DNA from: Flaviaestuariibacter flavus
GTDB lineage: Bacteria; Bacteroidota; Bacteroidia; Chitinophagales; Chitinophagaceae
Length of the DNA: 64,000 bases
Direction: 5' to 3'
Assembly: GCF_004337505.1 (NCBI RefSeq)
Contig: NZ_SJZI01000002.1
Coordinates: forward strand, 228,379 to 292,378
In this document: in pieces, positions 36,504 through 45,016 of the stretch
Numbering within the stretch: position 1 is the stretch's first letter
Layout: each line of letters opens with the position of its first letter
Translations under genes and position numbers: made by a program
Notes under the pieces: model-generated
Seen by the model: the letters and a program-made list of their open reading frames with translations, nothing else
Told to the model about the DNA's origin: nothing
Database searches by the model: none

Positions 36504-37427
36504 TCACAGCGTTGCATTCGTTTTAGAAAGGAGCCACTCCTTGCGGCCGAGGCCGGCAAACACGTGGCGTTCGCTATGGTAGGAGGAACGAACCAGCGGC
36601 CCGCTTTCCACGTAATCGAGACCCATTTCGTAGCCCGCCTCGCGGTATTCGGCAAACTCGTCGGGGTGCACAAAGCGCTGCACCGGCAGGTGCTTCTTGG
36701 TAGGCTGCAGGTACTGGCCGATGGTCACCACGTCGCAACCATTGTCTTTCAGGTTTTGCAGGGTCTGGAACACTTCCTCTTTGGTTTCACCGAGACCCAG
36801 CATGATACCGCTCTTGGTACGCATGCCGCCTTCCTTCAGTGTTTTGATCACTTCCATCGAGCGCCAGTATTTGGCCTGGATGCGCACCTGGCGGGTGAGC
36901 CGCTCCACGGTTTCGATATTGTGGGAAACCACTTCGGGTGCCGCTTCAATAACGCGCTGGATGTCCTCTTTTTTGCCTTTGAAATCACCGATGAGCGTTT
37001 CGAGCGTCGTGTCGGGATTGAGTGTCTTCACGGCACGGATGGTATTGTACCAGATGGCGGCGCCGCCGTCTTTGAGCTCATCGCGGTCTACAGAGGTGAT
37101 CACCGCGTGTTTCACCTTCATCAGGTGGATGGCTTCGGCTACGCGCTGGGGCTCGTCCCAATCTACAGGCTCCGGCCGGCCGGTGGCTACGGCGCAGAAG
37201 CCGCAGCTGCGGGTGCAGATATTGCCCAGGATCATGAAGGTGGCCGTGCCGGCGCCCCAGCATTCTCCCATGTTGGGGCAGTTGCCGCTTTCGCAAATCG
37301 TATGCAGCTTGTGGGTATCCACGAGGCCACGCACGTGCTTATAGGTCTCCCCGATCGGCAGCTTTACACGCAGCCAGTCGGGCTTGTTTCTTTTAACAGG
37401 TTGATCCGCTACAGAGTTACACGACAT
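36504..37427 (-). CDS. lipA: Lipoyl synthase
   Basis: 307 residues. The auxiliary 4Fe-4S cluster ligands are Cys45, Cys50 and Cys56 ([12 protein letters not shown]). The radical-SAM cluster is Cys71, Cys75 and Cys78 (CTRSCGFC). [13 protein letters not shown] and [11 protein letters not shown] are further family blocks. It inserts sulfur at C6 and C8 of octanoyl groups on lipoyl domains, which pyruvate dehydrogenase needs. pdhB lies 19 kb away. A good promoter box (37463-37470) precedes it. Confidence 0.97.
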   Translation of the reverse strand: MSCNSVADQPVKRNKPDWLRVKLPIGETYKHVRGLVDTHKLHTICESGNCPNMGECWGAGTATFMILGNICTRSCGFCAVATGRPEPVDWDEPQRVAEAIHLMKVKHAVITSVDRDELKDGGAAIWYNTIRAVKTLNPDTTLETLIGDFKGKKEDIQRVIEAAPEVVSHNIETVERLTRQVRIQAKYWRSMEVIKTLKEGGMRTKSGIMLGLGETKEEVFQTLQNLKDNGCDVVTIGQYLQPTKKHLPVQRFVHPDEFAEYREAGYEMGLDYVESGPLVRSSYHSERHVFAGLGRKEWLLSKTNATL

Positions 37428-37462
37428 ATACTTCTATTAAGGTCCACAGAACGGAGGAGGAG

Positions 37463-37470
37463 CAAAGTTA
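37463..37470 (-). promoter_or_regulatory. Candidate -7 box TAACTTTG for lipA
   Basis: A perfect TAnnTTTG box followed by C on the minus strand, 36 nt upstream of the lipA ATG. No TTTG at the ideal distance. Confidence 0.5.
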
Positions 37471-37554
37471 GGGAAAAGCCCCCGCCCTGCCCCAGGCCCC
37501 TCTTCCCCGAAGGGGGCGCCCCCCTCCGAACCTCCCCAGAGGGAAGGGTAATAA

Positions 37555-37587
37555 AAAGCCCCGGATCGTTCATCGGTCCGGGGCTTT
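37555..37587 (-). terminator. Intrinsic terminator of the beta-barrel protein gene
   Basis: A 14-bp stem (37555-37568 with 37574-37587, one G-T pair) is followed on the minus strand by T residues. The rest of the 240-nt gap 37428-37667 is a C-rich, self-complementary stretch around 37490-37545 with no gene. Confidence 0.7.
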
Positions 37588-37667
37588 CTTTTGAGTATTG
37601 CTTTAGTAAAGTTGTTCGGCAGATCAGGAGCTCTGGCCTAAATGTCCCGTTTGGGAAAAAGGGGGCT

Positions 37668-38489
37668 TTACTTACGGCCCCCAAAAACAAAGGCGAGGTG
37701 TCCCTGGTAAAACACCTGCTCCTGCTTGACAAAAGCCATCTGGGGAATCTTGTCGCCGTAGCCTTCAATGCTGAAGCCGATCTGGAGCGCCTGGAGTTTG
37801 TCGTTGTATTTGTTGAAATCGAAGCGGAGACCCAGCTTCAGGAAGGCGCCCGGCTTGACCTTGATCTCGTCCCAGCCCTTGCCGATACCCGAGGAGCCCA
37901 GGATGGCGCCGCCGGGCTGCACACCCAGAAACAGGAGGCTGTCGGCACTTTCGTATTTCACTGCTCGGCGGTCGTTGCCGTCGGCAATATCGAGGTAGTA
38001 AGGGCGTAAAAGGCCAAGAGAGAGGCCTGCCTCGGCAAGCCCGATCACAGCGATCCCGTTTTTGTTACCCTTCTGCCCGAAAATGTATTGGCGACCATAA
38101 CCAAGCTTCACCGCGTAGAAGTTGTTGATCTTTCCGTAGATGAACGAATTATTGAAAGAGCCGTTGATATTGCCGCTCTTCTCCTCTTTCGGATGCTTGA
38201 TCTCGGTAAGTTCGATGCTGTATACATCGCTCCAGCGTGGGGTTTTCATGCGGCCCAGCTCGAAAAATAAGCCATAGCCGTTGGTCCGCAGCTGGAGGCC
38301 GAAGGCCGTTTGCTTGCGGTAGGCAATCACGCCTTCCTCTTCCGATTTGATGGCCGCTGCTATCTTCTGTCGCTTTTCCTCTTTGCGCGAATTCTTGCCG
38401 GACTTCTCCTGCCCGAATCCCTGCAGTGAAAGCAGGGAAAGGCAAAACACGGGGATGAGTTTTTTCACTATGTTCGAAAGGTTGTTCAC
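37668..38489 (-). CDS. Exported protein, probable outer-membrane beta-barrel
   Basis: 273 residues. The start MNNLSNIVKKLIPVFCLSLLSLQGFGQ is a signal peptide. A charged linker (KNSRKEEKRQKIAAAIKSEEE, in part) precedes alternating strands with Gly/aromatic ends (AFGLQLRTNGYGLFFELG, FYAVKLGYGRQYIFG, FLKLGLRFDFNKY). It terminates QGHLAFVFGGRK, a strand ending typical of small outer-membrane barrels. I do not recognise a named family. It stands between lipA (same strand) and osmC (divergent, 39 nt away). Confidence 0.85.
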   Translation of the reverse strand: MNNLSNIVKKLIPVFCLSLLSLQGFGQEKSGKNSRKEEKRQKIAAAIKSEEEGVIAYRKQTAFGLQLRTNGYGLFFELGRMKTPRWSDVYSIELTEIKHPKEEKSGNINGSFNNSFIYGKINNFYAVKLGYGRQYIFGQKGNKNGIAVIGLAEAGLSLGLLRPYYLDIADGNDRRAVKYESADSLLFLGVQPGGAILGSSGIGKGWDEIKVKPGAFLKLGLRFDFNKYNDKLQALQIGFSIEGYGDKIPQMAFVKQEQVFYQGHLAFVFGGRK

Positions 38490-38528
38490 GTAAATTTAGG
38501 CACAAATACAATACACAAACTGAATCCC

Positions 38529-38942
38529 ATGACTTCCACCGTAACCTATAACGGCGAACTGCGCACCACCTGCACCCATCTACGCTCCGGGTCCGACATC
38601 GAGACCGATGCGCCGGTGGATAATAACGGTAAGGGAGAGCGTTTTTCGCCCACCGACCTGATGGCCACATCACTGGCTACGTGCATGGTTACCGTAATGG
38701 GTATCAAAGCCCGCTCCATGGGCTTCGACCTCGAAGGCATCCGTGTCGACGTGGAAAAAGTAATGAAAGCCGATCCCCGCCGGGTAAGCGGGATCCACCT
38801 CGCCTACCATATTCCTGAACAGCTCAAAAACCTCGATCCCCGGTCGCGCGATATCCTCAAGCAAACTGCGCACACCTGCCCCGTTGCGCAAAGCATTCAC
38901 CCCGATATCGAAGTACAGGTAAACTGGGGCGACTGGTCCTGA
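38529..38942 (+). CDS. OsmC family peroxiredoxin-like protein
   Basis: 137 residues. The two redox cysteines are in ATSLATCMVTVMG (~56) and QTAHTCPVAQSI (~118), the OsmC/Ohr arrangement. ENGKGERFSPTDL-like residues (~35-50, NGKGERFSPTDLMA) support the YhfA/OsmC branch. It probably reduces organic hydroperoxides with help from thiol reductants, in the cytoplasm. It is a single gene, with DUF2851 convergent 38 nt downstream. Confidence 0.92.
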   Translation: MTSTVTYNGELRTTCTHLRSGSDIETDAPVDNNGKGERFSPTDLMATSLATCMVTVMGIKARSMGFDLEGIRVDVEKVMKADPRRVSGIHLAYHIPEQLKNLDPRSRDILKQTAHTCPVAQSIHPDIEVQVNWGDWS

Positions 38943-38980
38943 GCAGGCGCCTGTTCCGGAACAATGCGGTGACTTGCCGT

Positions 38981-40282
38981 TTATTTTGATGAAGGCTCGC
39001 CGGGACGCGCCGTTGCACTCAGATCGCGTTTCAGCAAGGCGTTCCCCGCGGCGCATTCGAGGCAGCGCCGCTGCGCGCAGTAACTTTTTTCCAGGTACAG
39101 CAGCGCCTGGGCATCACCGGCATTGTCGGCACCTACGCCCAGCTTCGCAAACCGGCCGAGGATGCTGTTGGTTTCGGCAGGAAGCTGCTGCAACCATCCG
39201 AGGGCCCGTTCCTTGAAACGAAGATCCCCCCGCAATTGGCCCCAGGCAAAAAGCACCGGCACCAGCGTGTTGACCGCGATGCTTTCCGCCATGGATTGTC
39301 CCAAATGCTTTGGCGCAAATCCTGATTCCTCGTCGAAGCGGTAGTGGTAGTGCCAGTAATCATTGGCCGTTATGTCGAAAGCGGTAAGCAACGCTTCGAG
39401 GCTTTCTGTTTCCAGCAGCCGTTCCAACAAGTGCTCCTGCCGGTGCAGCAGCATCGCGAGCTGGGCCAGGCGGACCGTAGGGAAAGCGGGCGGCCGCATC
39501 CGTAGGAAATGCAGCGCACGGTGCACCGGTTTCAGCGGATGCAGCTGGCGCAGGTAGCGGTATTCGCGTTGCAGCAGTTTGGGGTAGTCTTCGCTGAAAT
39601 GTCTCTGGAGCTGGTTGGCCTGGCCCAGCAACAGGGCCTCCAGCTGGTGGATGGAGCCGCGGTGGCGCAGCAGGAGCGGCACCGGGAGGCTGCGGGCCAC
39701 CTCTTCAAAGGCATCCGCGTTGACCCGCATGCCGAAGTTGCGGGCAAGCAGCCACCAGAAAACCGTTTCCCAGCTTTGGCCGCAGCCCTCCAGCAGCGCC
39801 GCCACCCGGCGGGTCTTTTCCATCAGCCGCTCCGCCAGCAGGCGATCCTTCCAGCCGGTCCAGATAAGAGAAGGCACCGCGGCAAGCTCCCGCTCACAGG
39901 GAATAAAGCCCGCATTCTGCATCAGCCCCTCATACCGTTCCAGCAACATCGCCGGGATATGCGGCTGCAGCTCCACGAGCGGGAGCTGGCTGTTTACGGC
40001 CGGCCGGTCGTGCACATACACGGCATGGAGGATCACGTTGCGGTAGTTGGGATCAGCGCTGTGGCGGTGGCGGTCCCAGTCGGAGGTGCGCAGGTGCAGC
40101 TCCACAGAACCGGCCAGCAAGGTGTTGCCGACCCGCAATCGTGCTTCCAGGAAATCGGGGCCTTCATTGGTGTTGAGCTGGCCGCGGTGCAGCAGTTGCA
40201 CGGTCTCCCCTTCCGGTGTGCGCAGCGCGCCCTGGTGAAAGTAGCCGTGCTGCCAGATGAATTGCAGCAGTTTTTCGGTCAT
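38981..40282 (-). CDS. DUF2851 family protein
   Basis: 433 residues, the usual length for this Bacteroidota family. The N-terminus shows FIWQHGYFHQGALRTPEGE, GQLNTNEGPDFLEARLRVG and GSVELHLRTSDWDRH. The last two resemble a restriction-endonuclease-like fold with D and E-x-x residues (inference). The middle is helical and the C-terminus includes YLEKSYCAQRRCLECAAGN with three cysteines. Function unknown. It ends a same-strand run from DUF2520 down through maf, with 18 nt to maf. Confidence 0.88.
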   Translation of the reverse strand: MTEKLLQFIWQHGYFHQGALRTPEGETVQLLHRGQLNTNEGPDFLEARLRVGNTLLAGSVELHLRTSDWDRHRHSADPNYRNVILHAVYVHDRPAVNSQLPLVELQPHIPAMLLERYEGLMQNAGFIPCERELAAVPSLIWTGWKDRLLAERLMEKTRRVAALLEGCGQSWETVFWWLLARNFGMRVNADAFEEVARSLPVPLLLRHRGSIHQLEALLLGQANQLQRHFSEDYPKLLQREYRYLRQLHPLKPVHRALHFLRMRPPAFPTVRLAQLAMLLHRQEHLLERLLETESLEALLTAFDITANDYWHYHYRFDEESGFAPKHLGQSMAESIAVNTLVPVLFAWGQLRGDLRFKERALGWLQQLPAETNSILGRFAKLGVGADNAGDAQALLYLEKSYCAQRRCLECAAGNALLKRDLSATARPGEPSSK

Positions 40283-40300
40283 ATTTACGGGTGTTGGTTC

Positions 40301-40858
40301 TCAGAAATCTCTGAGCGCCTGCACCACGCGGCTGACCGGAAGTCCCATGACGTTGTAAAAATCACCCTGCACAGCTTTGATACCCACCACCCCGATCCAT
40401 TCCTGGATGGCATAGGCGCCTGCTTTGTCGTAGGGGCGGTACTTATCTACATAGAAAGTAAGCTGCTCCTCGCTCAGCGGGTGAAACTGCACTTCGGTCA
40501 CGTCGTGAAAAATCACTTCACGGTCACCGCGGCGGATCGCCACACCCGTGATCACGCGGTGCGCGTTGCCACTCAGCTTCCGGAGCGTGGCAACGGCATC
40601 GTCGCGGTCGGCGGGCTTACCGATGATTTCGGCACCCAGCACCACGATGGTGTCGGCAGCGATGATGGTGCGGCCGGGCTCGGCCCGCGCCACCACCGCC
40701 GCTTTTTCGCGGGCGATGTGCTCGGCCACCGCTTCGGGCGTAAGGCCCTCGGGGTAGCTCTCATCGGTGTTGGCGATCCGGATGTCGAAATCGATCTCTG
40801 CCCATTCGAGCAGCTGTTTGCGCCGGGGCGACTGCGATGCGAGGATATAAGATGCCAT
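40301..40858 (-). CDS. maf: Maf-like nucleoside triphosphate pyrophosphatase
   Basis: 185 residues from ATG 40858 (MASYILASQSPRRKQLLEW). An open frame extends to 41155, but that part is antisense-like sequence inside ubiA. Motifs are ASQSPRR (substrate loop), REKAAVV, AADTIVVL with the catalytic Asp, and GAYAIQEWIG. Maf proteins hydrolyse dTTP/UTP or modified NTPs, for housekeeping or septum control. It starts 5 nt after the ubiA stop in a tight operon kdsC-ubiA-maf-DUF2851. Confidence 0.94.
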   Translation of the reverse strand: MASYILASQSPRRKQLLEWAEIDFDIRIANTDESYPEGLTPEAVAEHIAREKAAVVARAEPGRTIIAADTIVVLGAEIIGKPADRDDAVATLRKLSGNAHRVITGVAIRRGDREVIFHDVTEVQFHPLSEEQLTFYVDKYRPYDKAGAYAIQEWIGVVGIKAVQGDFYNVMGLPVSRVVQALRDF

Positions 40859-40863
40859 AGGGC

Positions 40864-41784
40864 TTAAAAATACAAACGGAAAAAAAGCATCGACCCGATC
40901 CCGGCCAGCATGATCCATTTCGACAGGCGGCTCAGTGTTGCAAATTCGGCCGTCGAGCTGGCTTTGAGATGGGAAAAGAACAGGGAAATCAGGGGAAAAA
41001 TCACCAGAAAAACTGAGTAAATCACCGCCCACCACCACCGGAATTGCAGTATGTACAACTGCAGCAGGATCAGCGCGCCCAGGAGTACCACGATCCACAC
41101 GGTGGTGTACACCTTGGTGGCTACCACACCGGTTACAATGGGCATGGTGCGGCACCCGTAGCGGCGATCACCCTCGAGGTCTTCAACGTCCTTAATGGCT
41201 TCGCGGATCAGCGACAGCACGAAGGCAAAGCCGGCGTAGAGAAAGGCTACGCGGAAGAACTTCGTGGTCACTGCATCCTGCGCGCCGAAGGCATAACGGA
41301 AGGGTACCTGGGCAAAGAAAAGAATCAGCACCGTCCAGGCCGTGAGTGCCGAGATGACGACGTTCCCGATCAGCATCTTCTTTTTGAGCGATGTGGAGTA
41401 AAGCCAGAGCAGCAGCACCACGACAACGTTGGCGCCGATCAGGTAGCTCTTGTGCCAGCCGACGGCCAACACGGTGGCGACGATACCGGCCAGGCTCAGC
41501 GCCGCATGCCAGAAGATGGCCCAGCGTCGCGTGATGAGGCGGTTGATCACGTTTTTCTCCGGCTTGTTCACCTGGTCGATGTCGAGGTCGAAGTAATCGT
41601 TGATGATATAGCCCGCTGCCGCGATCAGTACCGAGGCTGTTACGATCCAGGCAAGGCGAAGCGGTGGTTGCGCCGGGTTGAAAAGCGGCACGTAAACGCA
41701 AAAATAGAAAAGCAGCTGCGTCAGTACGATGAACAGCAGGTTGGGCCAGCGTACCAGTCGGAAGAACGCAGCGATCGCTTTCAT
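40864..41784 (-). CDS. UbiA family prenyltransferase (geranylgeranylglycerol-phosphate geranylgeranyltransferase-like)
   Basis: 306 residues from ATG 41784 (MKAIAAFFRLVRWPNLLFIV). It has eight or nine membrane segments. The two Asp-rich Mg-diphosphate motifs are NDYFDLDIDQVNKPEKN (~63-79) and KDVEDLEGDRRYGCRT (~198). Bacteroidota members are usually annotated as digeranylgeranylglyceryl-phosphate synthase-like, but the true acceptor (lipid, quinone or haem precursor) cannot be decided. It lies 5 nt after kdsC. Confidence 0.9.
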   Translation of the reverse strand: MKAIAAFFRLVRWPNLLFIVLTQLLFYFCVYVPLFNPAQPPLRLAWIVTASVLIAAAGYIINDYFDLDIDQVNKPEKNVINRLITRRWAIFWHAALSLAGIVATVLAVGWHKSYLIGANVVVVLLLWLYSTSLKKKMLIGNVVISALTAWTVLILFFAQVPFRYAFGAQDAVTTKFFRVAFLYAGFAFVLSLIREAIKDVEDLEGDRRYGCRTMPIVTGVVATKVYTTVWIVVLLGALILLQLYILQFRWWWAVIYSVFLVIFPLISLFFSHLKASSTAEFATLSRLSKWIMLAGIGSMLFFRLYF

Positions 41785-41789
41785 GCAGT

Positions 41790-42311
41790 TTATTTGGAGG
41801 TAAGTCCGCTTTCGTAATGCCAATGACCGTTAAGGCGCAGCACTTTTTCAATCACGTCGCGCACACAGCCGGATCCGCCTGCTACAGGCGACCGGTAGGT
41901 GCACGCTTCCCGTACTTCTACGGCTGCGTCGGCCGGGCAGGCGCTGAGGCCGGCTACCTGAAGGGCGGGCAGGTCGGGCAGGTCGTCGCCCATGAACAAA
42001 ACGCCGGTGGCATCGATCCGGTGCTCGGTGCAGTACTTCTCGATAAATCCTTTTTTGTCTTTCACCGCGGTATGCACCTCGCTGATGCCGAGGTAACGCA
42101 TCCGATCCACTACGGGCTCCGAATGCGCACCCGAGCAGATCACCACGCGGTAGCCGTGACGGAGCGCCAGCTGAAGCGCAAGACCGTCCTTAATGCTCAT
42201 CCGGCGGGCCTGCAGGCCGTTATCGAGCAGCAGCACCGTACTGTCGGTAAGCACGCCGTCAACATCAAAGATGAAGGTGGTAATGCGTTTGAACTGATCG
42301 AGCAAATCCAT
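41790..42311 (-). CDS. kdsC: KdsC-type HAD phosphatase (3-deoxy-D-manno-octulosonate 8-phosphate phosphatase)
   Basis: 173 residues without a cap domain. HAD motif I is FIFDVDGVLTDS (Asp16/Asp18), motif II ICSGAHSEPV, motif III RMSIKDGLAL region and motif IV GDDLPDLPAL. GLSACPADAAVEVREAC is typical of KdsC. It dephosphorylates KDO-8-P for lipid A-core biosynthesis in the cytoplasm. It heads the kdsC-ubiA-maf cluster. The repeat array 42326-42388 separates it from iscX. Confidence 0.93.
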   Translation of the reverse strand: MDLLDQFKRITTFIFDVDGVLTDSTVLLLDNGLQARRMSIKDGLALQLALRHGYRVVICSGAHSEPVVDRMRYLGISEVHTAVKDKKGFIEKYCTEHRIDATGVLFMGDDLPDLPALQVAGLSACPADAAVEVREACTYRSPVAGGSGCVRDVIEKVLRLNGHWHYESGLTSK

Positions 42312-42325
42312 ATAATCCCAGATGT

Positions 42326-42388
42326 CTGATCTCAGATCTCAGATTTAATTGCTTGATTTCAGATCCGAGATCGGAGATCTGAGATCAG
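42326..42388. repeat. Inverted pair of 7-nt tandem arrays, word AGATCNG
   Basis: The right arm is four tandem 7-nt units (42361-42388) beginning 4 nt after the iscX stop. The left arm 42326-42340 is an exact 15-nt inverted copy. The two can pair as a 15-bp stem around a 33-nt loop. It fills the gap between iscX and kdsC. Confidence 0.7.
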
Positions 42389-42392
42389 CGAT

Positions 42393-42632
42393 CTATTTCT
42401 GGTTGTCGCGCCACTCGTATACCCATTCGCTCTGGATGCGTTCGAGGTGGCCTTCGTTCGACTCCTCGCGGGTGCCGACGAAGCCCGGCAGGGTTAGCAC
42501 CCACTCCAGGAGGTCGGTAAAGCGGATGCGGTAGATCTTGCTCTCATTAAAGTCGTCGCCAAACTTCTCGTAAAGCTTCAGGGCGATGTCTTCGTAATCG
42601 TTCCAGTGAATCGGGGGTTCAAAGTGGCTCAT
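42393..42632 (-). CDS. iscX: Fe-S cluster assembly protein IscX
   Basis: 79 residues. The start IHWNDYEDIALKLYEKF, the FTDLLEWVLTLPGF core and the C-terminal ESNEGHLERIQSEWVYEW match IscX (YfhJ), a small acidic protein that modulates cysteine desulfurase and binds iron. It follows the ferredoxin gene by 23 nt on the same strand. The rest of the isc or suf set is not in the window. Confidence 0.92.
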   Translation of the reverse strand: MSHFEPPIHWNDYEDIALKLYEKFGDDFNESKIYRIRFTDLLEWVLTLPGFVGTREESNEGHLERIQSEWVYEWRDNQK

Positions 42633-42655
42633 GGGGCAGTGCGGTTGTCGGTAAA

Positions 42656-42991
42656 TTATTCGCCCAGGAACTGGGTTTGGTCGGGAAGGGTCACCTCAAC
42701 GGCGCCGCTGCCTTCCAGCAGCAGGCACTGGCAGCCGAGGCGCGAGTTGAGGCGCGGGTTGACCGCGCGGTCGATGAAATCTTCTTCCTTGTCGCTCAGC
42801 TCCTCGAGTGCGTCTTCACCCTTATTCACATAAAGATGGCAGGTGCTGCAGGCGCAGACACCACCGCAGTTGTGGTGCAGTTCGATATCGTTCATGAGGG
42901 CTACCTCCAGCAGGCTGTAGCCGGGCTTAATATTTTCCAGGGTCACCGGTTCCAATCCGGCCTGTTCAAAATTGAATTTGATCGTGTACAT
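42656..42991 (-). CDS. fdx: 2Fe-2S ferredoxin, adrenodoxin/Fdx type
   Basis: 111 residues from ATG 42991 (MYTIKFNFEQAG). A longer frame from 43039 crosses the promoter box. Cluster ligands are Cys42, Cys48, Cys51 (CGGVCACSTC) and Cys87 (GCQC). The acidic tract EDALEELSDKEEDF after the cluster is the partner-binding region seen in ISC ferredoxins. It donates electrons for Fe-S assembly or to P450/mono-oxygenases. The pairing with iscX supports the first. Confidence 0.94.
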   Translation of the reverse strand: MYTIKFNFEQAGLEPVTLENIKPGYSLLEVALMNDIELHHNCGGVCACSTCHLYVNKGEDALEELSDKEEDFIDRAVNPRLNSRLGCQCLLLEGSGAVEVTLPDQTQFLGE

Positions 42992-43014
42992 CAGTCCTTC
43001 AGGCTTTTCGGGTG

Positions 43015-43022
43015 CAAAAGTA
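43015..43022 (-). promoter_or_regulatory. Candidate -7 box TACTTTTG for fdx-iscX
   Basis: A perfect TAnnTTTG box followed by C on the minus strand, 23 nt upstream of the ferredoxin ATG. It excludes the longer reading frame as the translation start. TTTG occurs upstream, but at 14 nt spacing instead of 19. Confidence 0.5.
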
Positions 43023-43069
43023 GGCCGTAGCCGCCACAAAGGCCCTAACCGGTGCGCAAGTTTTCAAAA

Positions 43070-44026
43070 TCAGGGCCTGCCGGCAGGCTCCGTCGTTTCT
43101 GCCGTCACCTGCTCTTCGACGATGTAAAGCGGCCTGCGGCGTACGTCGCTGTTGATGCGGCTGATGTACTCGCCGATGATCCCGATGCTGATCAACTGCA
43201 CGCCGCCGATGAACATTGTGCTCACCATCAGCGAGGTCCAGCCGGAAATAAGGTTCTTTTGAATAAGCTTGGCGAAAATCGCGTACAGGATCAGGCCGAA
43301 GGAAATCCCCGAAACGATGAAACCCGATACGGTAGCCACGCGCAGCGGCACGTTGGAAAAGGCCGTGAAGCCATCAAGCGCCAGCCTGATGAGCTTCCCG
43401 ATGCCGTAGTTGCTTTTACCGGCATACCGCGCATCGCGGTCGTAATACACCGGCGCCTGCCGGTAGCCCACCCAGGCGATCTGGCCGCGGAGAAACTTGT
43501 GCTGCTCGGGCATTTGCTTCAGCGCATCCACCACGGCGCGGTCCATGAGGCGGAAATCGCCCGTATCCACGGGTATGTTGATCCGCGTTGTCCGTTTCAG
43601 TATGCGGTAGAAGATCTTGATGGCGAGGTTGCGGAGCCGCTTTTCACCGGGGCGCTTTTTACGCTGGGCATATACCACCTTGCAGCCCTGCCGGTATTGC
43701 TCCCAAAGCTGCGGAATGAGCTCCGGCGGGTCCTGGAGGTCGCCGTCGATGGTGACGGTTGCGCCGCCGCGGCTTTGGTTGATGCCCGCCATTACCGCCA
43801 CCTGGTGGCCGAAGTTGCGGGTAAAGCTCAGGTAAAAGTTGCGGGCATCCTGCTGCGCCATTCCCCTGAGGATATCGAGCGAGCCATCGCGGCTGCCGTC
43901 GTTTACAAAGATCACTTCGTAGTCCTCGGTGATCTGGCGCGCAGCCGCATGCAACCGGTCGTGGAGCAACGGCAGGTTTGCTTCTTCATTATAGATAGGG
44001 ACAACGATGCTCAGAACCGGGCTCAT
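43070..44026 (-). CDS. Membrane glycosyltransferase family 2 (polyprenyl-phosphate sugar transferase type)
   Basis: 318 residues. The GT-A domain shows LSIVVPIYNEEANLPLL (~5-21), FVNDGSRDGSLDIL, TIDGDLQDPPELIP (DxD-like, ~92) and the QMPEQHKFLRGQIAWVG acceptor region. Two C-terminal membrane helices (~225-250 and ~262-285) end in a cytoplasmic EYISRINSDVRRRP tail. This is the GtrB/DPM1-like layout, adding glucose or a related sugar to undecaprenyl phosphate. It is 78 nt downstream of the DUF2520 gene on the same strand. No flippase neighbour is present. Confidence 0.92.
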   Translation of the reverse strand: MSPVLSIVVPIYNEEANLPLLHDRLHAAARQITEDYEVIFVNDGSRDGSLDILRGMAQQDARNFYLSFTRNFGHQVAVMAGINQSRGGATVTIDGDLQDPPELIPQLWEQYRQGCKVVYAQRKKRPGEKRLRNLAIKIFYRILKRTTRINIPVDTGDFRLMDRAVVDALKQMPEQHKFLRGQIAWVGYRQAPVYYDRDARYAGKSNYGIGKLIRLALDGFTAFSNVPLRVATVSGFIVSGISFGLILYAIFAKLIQKNLISGWTSLMVSTMFIGGVQLISIGIIGEYISRINSDVRRRPLYIVEEQVTAETTEPAGRP

Positions 44027-44104
44027 AATAATTTGGTTACGATCTTTTTCAAACAGTGTAACCGGAATTGCGCTGTAATGTTACGAAAAACGGCGGGGAC
44101 CCTC

Positions 44105-44863
44105 CTACCGTTGCTGGCGGATGCTATCGGTCATCAGCTCGTAAAGCCGCAGCAGTCCGGGCTCGCCGGCCAGCAGCGCGCGGTGGCGTGCGATGGTGTT
44201 CTCGTCGCCGCGGAGCGCAGGACCGGTCTGGCTTTCGCGCGGCGATTGCAGTTGCACCCGCTCGGCGGTTTCGCGTATCAGCGGCAGCAGCAGCCGGAAG
44301 TCGAGCCCCTCGCGGCGGCACCAGTCTTCCATCAATGCATAGATATGGTTGACGAAGTTGTTACAGAAAACCGCGGCGAGGTGCAGGCGCAGCCGCTCGG
44401 CGTCGTTGGCCGCTACCACCTGGTCCGAGATGCTGTGCCCGAGGCGATCCAACTGCTCAAAAGTTTGCGGGTCGGCGGCATCAATGATAACGGGTATATC
44501 GGGCAGGCCGCCGCTGTTTTTGCGCAGGCTTTGCAGCGGGTAAAATACACCATGATGGGGAGCGTTGCCGGCAAGGGCATCGAGCGGCACCGAAGCCGCG
44601 GTGTGCACCACAGTTCCCTCCGGCAGGTGCAGCTCGCGGTGGATCTCCGCAATCGCAATGTCGGAAACGGCAACCAGGTAGATGTCGGCGCTGCGGTCTA
44701 CCACCGCCCAGTAAGTTGTCGATTCTGTTTCGAGTTCATAGGCCAGGGCAGAAGCTGCCGCCGCATCCCGCCCGAAAACCTGAACAATGCGATGCCCGGC
44801 CGCCTTCAGCTTGCGGCCCAGGATCGTAGCCGTGTTACCCGTCCCGATAATTACAATATCCAT
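44105..44863 (-). CDS. Rossmann-fold and DUF2520 domain protein
   Basis: 252 residues. The N-terminal dinucleotide loop is MDIVIIGTGNTATILGRKL (~1-19), and the DUF2520 C-terminal helical domain includes AAVFCNNFVNHIYAL (~163). The architecture resembles pyrroline-5-carboxylate or ketopantoate reductases. The NADP-linked reaction is not known. It is often beside kdsC-ubiA-maf genes in Bacteroidota, as here in loose form. It is divergent from the alpha/beta hydrolase at 45017. Confidence 0.9.
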   Translation of the reverse strand: MDIVIIGTGNTATILGRKLKAAGHRIVQVFGRDAAAASALAYELETESTTYWAVVDRSADIYLVAVSDIAIAEIHRELHLPEGTVVHTAASVPLDALAGNAPHHGVFYPLQSLRKNSGGLPDIPVIIDAADPQTFEQLDRLGHSISDQVVAANDAERLRLHLAAVFCNNFVNHIYALMEDWCRREGLDFRLLLPLIRETAERVQLQSPRESQTGPALRGDENTIARHRALLAGEPGLLRLYELMTDSIRQQR

Positions 44864-44972
44864 CCGGTTATTTCACATTTAGGCGGTCTGTCCCGCATTT
44901 GAATTTTCACAGCTGTAGTTTTGAAGCCCGGAATTGACCCGGCGCATGTTAATGCGTGGCAATCCCAATACC

Positions 44973-45004
44973 TCAGAACCATAGAACCCCAGAACCTCAG
45001 AACC
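44973..45004. repeat. 8-nt tandem array upstream of the alpha/beta hydrolase, consensus NNAGAACC
   Basis: Four 8-nt units, each ending AGAACC, finish 12 nt before the ATG at 45017. The same core word recurs after the gene at 45931-45962, so the hydrolase gene is bracketed. Confidence 0.7.
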
Positions 45005-45016
45005 CTACAAATATCC

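Noticed and set aside
40859..41155. Longer N-terminus for maf
   Set aside because: The extra 99 codons lie within ubiA in another frame. The family starts at MASYILASQSPRR.
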